Source: Deltaproteobacteria bacterium
GTDB lineage: Bacteria > Desulfobacterota > Desulfobaccia > Desulfobaccales > 0-14-0-80-60-11
NCBI GenBank assembly: GCA_016874945.1
Contig: VGSO01000032.1
Span: 1 to 14,198, forward strand
Length of the DNA stretch: 14,198 nt
Direction: 5' to 3'
Shown here: positions 13,018 to 14,198 of the stretch, piece after piece
Layout of the letters: each line of letters opens with the position of its first letter
Position numbering within the stretch: the stretch's first letter is position 1
Position numbers and translations under genes: made by a program
Notes under the pieces: model-generated
The model's input: only the letters and a program-made list of their open reading frames with translations
The model's database searches: none
Told to the model about the DNA's origin: nothing

Positions 13018-13827
13018 TTACCACCCAGGGTAGCGGAAGGCGAGGAAGAGCACCAGCGCCGCGACGATGAGGCGGTACACGGCAAAAGGGATAAAGGTGT
13101 GGCGCTGGAGGAAGCGCAGCAAAAACCGGATGGCCAGGTAGCTGGAGATCAAGGCCGCTAAAAATCCCAAAGCCGCAGCCAGCATTGACAAGTCTTCGGG
13201 GGGCGCCTTGAGCCACTTGGGAATGTGGTGCAATCCGGCGCCGGCGATGATGGGGGTGGAGAGGAGAAAAGAGAAGTGCGCGGCGCTGCGGCGGTTGAAA
13301 CCCAGAAATAAGGCGCAGGTCATGGTGATGCCGCTCCTCGAGACCCCGGGCATGATGGCCAGGGCCTGGGCCAGGCCGATGAGAAGGGCGTCCATGAACA
13401 TCAGCCGGTCCATGGTCCGGCGGTGACGGGCGATTCTCTCCGCCAGAATGAGGAGCAGTCCCACGCTCCCCATGAGAACGGCGATGCGGGCCGGGGCTCT
13501 AAACAGGGTTTCGGCCTGTTTTTCCAGGAACACCCCGGCCAGCGCCCCGGGAACGGTGCCTACCACGATGTAAAAGAACAGAGCGCGTTCGGGCCGGTTG
13601 TAACGAGAAGGCTTGACCAGCGCGCCGGCCATGTCCACCCAGTCCCGGAAAAAGTAGGCGATGAGCGCGGCCAGGGTGCCCACGTGGAGGAGGATGTCAA
13701 AGCCCAGGCCGGCGCCGGGGACCTTAAGATAGTGTTCCAGCAGGGCCAGGTGGCCGGAACTGGAGATGGGCAAAAACTCGGTGACGCCCTGGACGAGGCC
13801 CAGGAAGAGGGCGTAGAGGGGGTGCAT
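13018..13827 (-). CDS. uppP: Undecaprenyl-diphosphatase (UppP/BacA)
   Basis: This 269-residue inner-membrane phosphatase recycles undecaprenyl pyrophosphate to the monophosphate carrier used for peptidoglycan and O-antigen assembly. Both signatures are present: QGVTEFLPISSSGH (13-26), with Glu17 and His26, and PGVSRSG (160-166) with Arg164. There are seven to eight hydrophobic segments, and length is normal. It is monocistronic, reading toward the HPP gene. The ribosome binding site is weak (AAGG about 10 nt before the ATG). The stop codon abuts the end of element B. Confidence 0.95.
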   Translation of the reverse strand: MHPLYALFLGLVQGVTEFLPISSSGHLALLEHYLKVPGAGLGFDILLHVGTLAALIAYFFRDWVDMAGALVKPSRYNRPERALFFYIVVGTVPGALAGVFLEKQAETLFRAPARIAVLMGSVGLLLILAERIARHRRTMDRLMFMDALLIGLAQALAIMPGVSRSGITMTCALFLGFNRRSAAHFSFLLSTPIIAGAGLHHIPKWLKAPPEDLSMLAAALGFLAALISSYLAIRFLLRFLQRHTFIPFAVYRLIVAALVLFLAFRYPGW

Positions 13828-13861
13828 GCGGCTACCTTAACAGAGATGGGCGGAACAGGCA

Positions 13862-13867
13862 ATTATA
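13862..13867 (-). promoter_or_regulatory. Probable -10 box of the uppP promoter
   Basis: A perfect TATAAT on the minus strand lies 34 nt upstream of the uppP ATG, with an expected start near 13855. No good -35 is found 16-18 nt upstream (best GAGTTA), so activation or a weak promoter is likely. Confidence 0.4.
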
Positions 13868-14005
13868 GTTTTCAATTATTGCCTTAACTCCGAAAAATGG
13901 ACTATTCGCTTTGCCGTTATCCTTGATGTCCTTTTGTGGGGGTTAGGAAATAATCGAATTTTCAAGTTGAGACCTCTGCGAAAGCGCAGTGTCATTATTT
14001 TGATA

Positions 14006-14198
14006 ATGCCCCGAGTTGACCATCAGGTTACGGAATTTCTGAACCCTGATGAAATGGGGAGGCTGTTGGATACATTGGATAAATGGCCGTTCAAGGGAAC
14101 CGCGGCCCTGATTAAGTTTGCGCTATACACCGGGCTAAGGCGGGGTGAGCTTTTCAAGTTGACCTGGGATGATGTGGATTTTGAGCGCAGCATGATAA
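14006..14198 (+). pseudogene. Tyrosine recombinase/phage integrase, 5'-truncated and running off the window
   Basis: The 64 codons visible match the start of the catalytic domain of tyrosine recombinases: TEFLNPDEMGRLLDTL, then LYTGLRRGELFKLTWDDVDF, where R45 is the first catalytic arginine. The family normally has about 100 residues of core-binding domain before this point. Here the frame is open back to a stop at 13838, has no ATG before 14006, and the upstream residues do not resemble an integrase. The ATG itself sits in the stem CATTAT-TTTG-ATAATG (13993-14008), just after a second hairpin CTGCG-AAAG-CGCAG (13976-13989). A gene truncated by rearrangement is most likely. An N-terminal domain in another frame was looked for by eye and not seen. 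The 3' part is outside the window. Confidence 0.6.

Overview
The window is high-GC bacterial chromosome. It carries a surface-sugar gene cluster, several housekeeping or accessory genes, and a noticeable load of small dispersed repeats. No RNA gene or taxonomic marker is present. Pseudaminic-acid genes, undecaprenyl-diphosphatase, a TrpB2-type enzyme and the repeat style suggest a Gram-negative environmental bacterium, perhaps Desulfobacterota (former Deltaproteobacteria). The taxonomy is a guess from general familiarity, not from a search.

Region 1 (1-7149, all minus strand, read right to left) is a tightly packed pseudaminic/nonulosonic acid operon. In order of transcription it holds a PseG-PseH fusion, a class I methyltransferase, a PIG-L deacetylase, PseI synthase, an N-acetyl sugar amidotransferase (PseA/WbuX), its HisH-like glutaminase and HisF-like ammonia-channel partners, and the start of a methyltransferase resembling the pseudaminic-acid-associated methylases. 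Expected products are the 6-deoxy sugar (PseG, PseH), its condensation with PEP to pseudaminic acid (PseI), and tailoring: amidination by the PseA/HisH/HisF trio, probable de-N-acetylation and methylation. PseB, PseC and PseF are not in the window and could lie beyond position 1. A roughly 1-kb AT-rich block (about 4850-5840) covers the central methyltransferase and the end of the PseH domain, which suggests a mosaic locus.

Region 2 (7150-10035) contains a PLP-dependent group II decarboxylase on the minus strand. It has a good sigma-70-type promoter and a perfect 16-bp palindrome over its ribosome binding site. Non-coding stretches of 484 and 725 bp flank it and carry palindromes, hairpins, short tandem repeats and an orphan minus-strand terminator.

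Region 3 (about 9968-12790, plus strand) holds a monocistronic TrpB2-type tryptophan synthase beta-like gene with its own promoter and terminator. A two-gene unit follows: a CBS-pair protein overlapping an HPP-family membrane protein.

Region 4 (12815-14198) contains uppP (minus strand) and a 5'-truncated tyrosine recombinase that runs off the right edge. Two MITE-like elements (11405-11586 and 12815-13016) share an internal core of about 80 bp but have different terminal inverted repeats and different central hairpins. This modular pair is the least expected structure in the window.
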